A DNA stretch of 6,444 nt from Acidobacteriota bacterium (GTDB lineage: Bacteria > Acidobacteriota > Vicinamibacteria > Vicinamibacterales > UBA2999): NCBI GenBank assembly GCA_020851835.1, contig JADZBZ010000065.1, positions 1-6,444 on the forward strand, read 5' to 3'. Below are positions 5,765 through 6,444 of the stretch, in pieces. The stretch's first letter is position 1; each line of letters begins with the position of its first letter. Both the position numbers and the translations under genes were made by a program. The notes under the pieces are model-generated. The model saw nothing but the letters and a program-made list of their open reading frames with translations, was not told where the DNA came from and did not search any database.

Positions 5765-6444
5765 TCAATCCGCCTGCTCGCCCGCCCCCCGGCTGCGAAT
5801 GAACCAGATGAAGCCGCCAAAGGTGAGGGCAACCAGGAGGATCATCACCGCAAAAAGGAACAGCGTGTTCTCGAGAATCGAGTCGCTGTCCATCCGAACG
5901 TCGATGTCGATAGGAACACCCTCGAGCCGCTGCGGGAGCGGCTGCTCCCAGACGATGATGTTGCCACGCAGGATCTGGCGCGACGGCGCGTTATGGAAGG
6001 TGACACGACTGGGCAAGTGCAGGCGGAAGGCCACCAGTTCGTGACCAGTCCAACCCACGTCGCCCACCGCGCGGCCGGCGCCTTCGCCAACGTACTGCCG
6101 GTACTCTGCGGTCTCGCCTGACACGTCCCACCCATACGTCGACCAGGCGAATGGCGCCGCCTCGCCCAGGCGGCGGATGTCCTGGACGTCGACCCTCACG
6201 TGCACGTAGCGGCGGCCGTCACGGCGTGACGTGCTGAGGTTGGCCACGTGCGACACGGCGGTTTCAAATACCGCGCGCACGTCCCCACTGTCGAGCCGGG
6301 CCCTGGGATCGAGCGGTAGGTCGAGGCCGCGCAGCGCGACCAGCGCCGGCACCGCGGCGTTCACGTATACGGTGGCGGAGCCGTCGAGGTCGACGTACAC
6401 CTCCTCTTCGTACTCGTACTTGCGGGACAGCGGGTTGGTCCCAC
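5765..6444 (-). CDS. Uncharacterised envelope protein with C-terminal membrane helix, 5' end outside the window
   Basis: The minus strand is open from the right edge to TGA at 5767-5765, giving 225 residues of the C-terminal part. The visible start reads GTNPLSRKYEYEEEVYVDLD. A GTG at 6400 exists, but the acidic sequence runs on in frame before it, so the true start lies beyond the window and may carry a signal peptide or lipobox. The body is probably mostly beta: GSATVYVNAAVPALVALRGL, RRYVHVRVDVQDIRRL, HELVAFRLHLPSRVTFHNAP, then ILRGNIIVWEQPLPQRLEGV. One hydrophobic helix (TLFLFAVMILLVALTFGGF onward) comes last, followed by a short positive tail, IRSRGAGEQAD. By the positive-inside rule the body is extracytoplasmic and the tail cytosolic. 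The layout recalls LppM/DUF3153-like proteins, but I cannot confirm this. The gene is convergent with the BON gene. Confidence 0.8.
   Translation of the reverse strand, partial: GTNPLSRKYEYEEEVYVDLDGSATVYVNAAVPALVALRGLDLPLDPRARLDSGDVRAVFETAVSHVANLSTSRRDGRRYVHVRVDVQDIRRLGEAAPFAWSTYGWDVSGETAEYRQYVGEGAGRAVGDVGWTGHELVAFRLHLPSRVTFHNAPSRQILRGNIIVWEQPLPQRLEGVPIDIDVRMDSDSILENTLFLFAVMILLVALTFGGFIWFIRSRGAGEQAD

Overview
The window is GC-rich bacterial chromosome (roughly two thirds G+C by eye), densely coded. It has five complete genes and two genes cut by the window edges. The best taxonomic clue is a secreted von Willebrand A protein with the N-terminal strand pattern of the 'VWFA-related Acidobacterial domain' family. 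It sits beside a single-membrane-pass TonB-family protein and a double-BON secreted protein. Together with the GC content this suggests an acidobacterium, perhaps of the Vicinamibacteria type. That placement is inferred from gene content, not from a marker gene.

Layout. (1) Positions 1-1292, minus strand: a nearly complete NAD-dependent myo-inositol-1-phosphate synthase that starts on GTG and loses only its last few residues at the left edge. (2) Positions 1318-1884, plus strand: a small protein with a class I methyltransferase-like fold, divergent from the first gene and only 25 bp away. The single AT-rich patch between them is the obvious place for both promoters. (3) Positions 2070-5747, plus strand: four co-directional envelope genes. 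They encode a TonB-family protein with an unusual cytoplasmic HTH-like N-terminus, a two-helix membrane protein with an FxLYD-like periplasmic domain, a secreted VWA protein with an intact MIDAS site, and a periplasmic protein with two BON domains. Gaps are 122, 26 and 32 bp, so the last three are probably one operon and the TonB gene may head it. (4) Positions 5765-6444, minus strand: the C-terminal 225 residues of an unrecognised protein with one C-terminal membrane helix, convergent with the BON gene across 17 bp.

How they fit together. Inositol phosphate synthase makes the precursor for inositol lipids or inositol solutes. All four genes of the plus-strand run encode exported or membrane-anchored proteins, as does the partial gene on the right, so the window reads as an envelope-biogenesis neighbourhood. 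No RNA gene, insertion sequence, CRISPR array, phage gene or defence system was seen. No gap exceeds 300 bases. I found no clearly new system. The most unusual items are the HTH-TonB architecture, the degenerate methyltransferase-like protein, and the uncharacterised C-terminally anchored protein.
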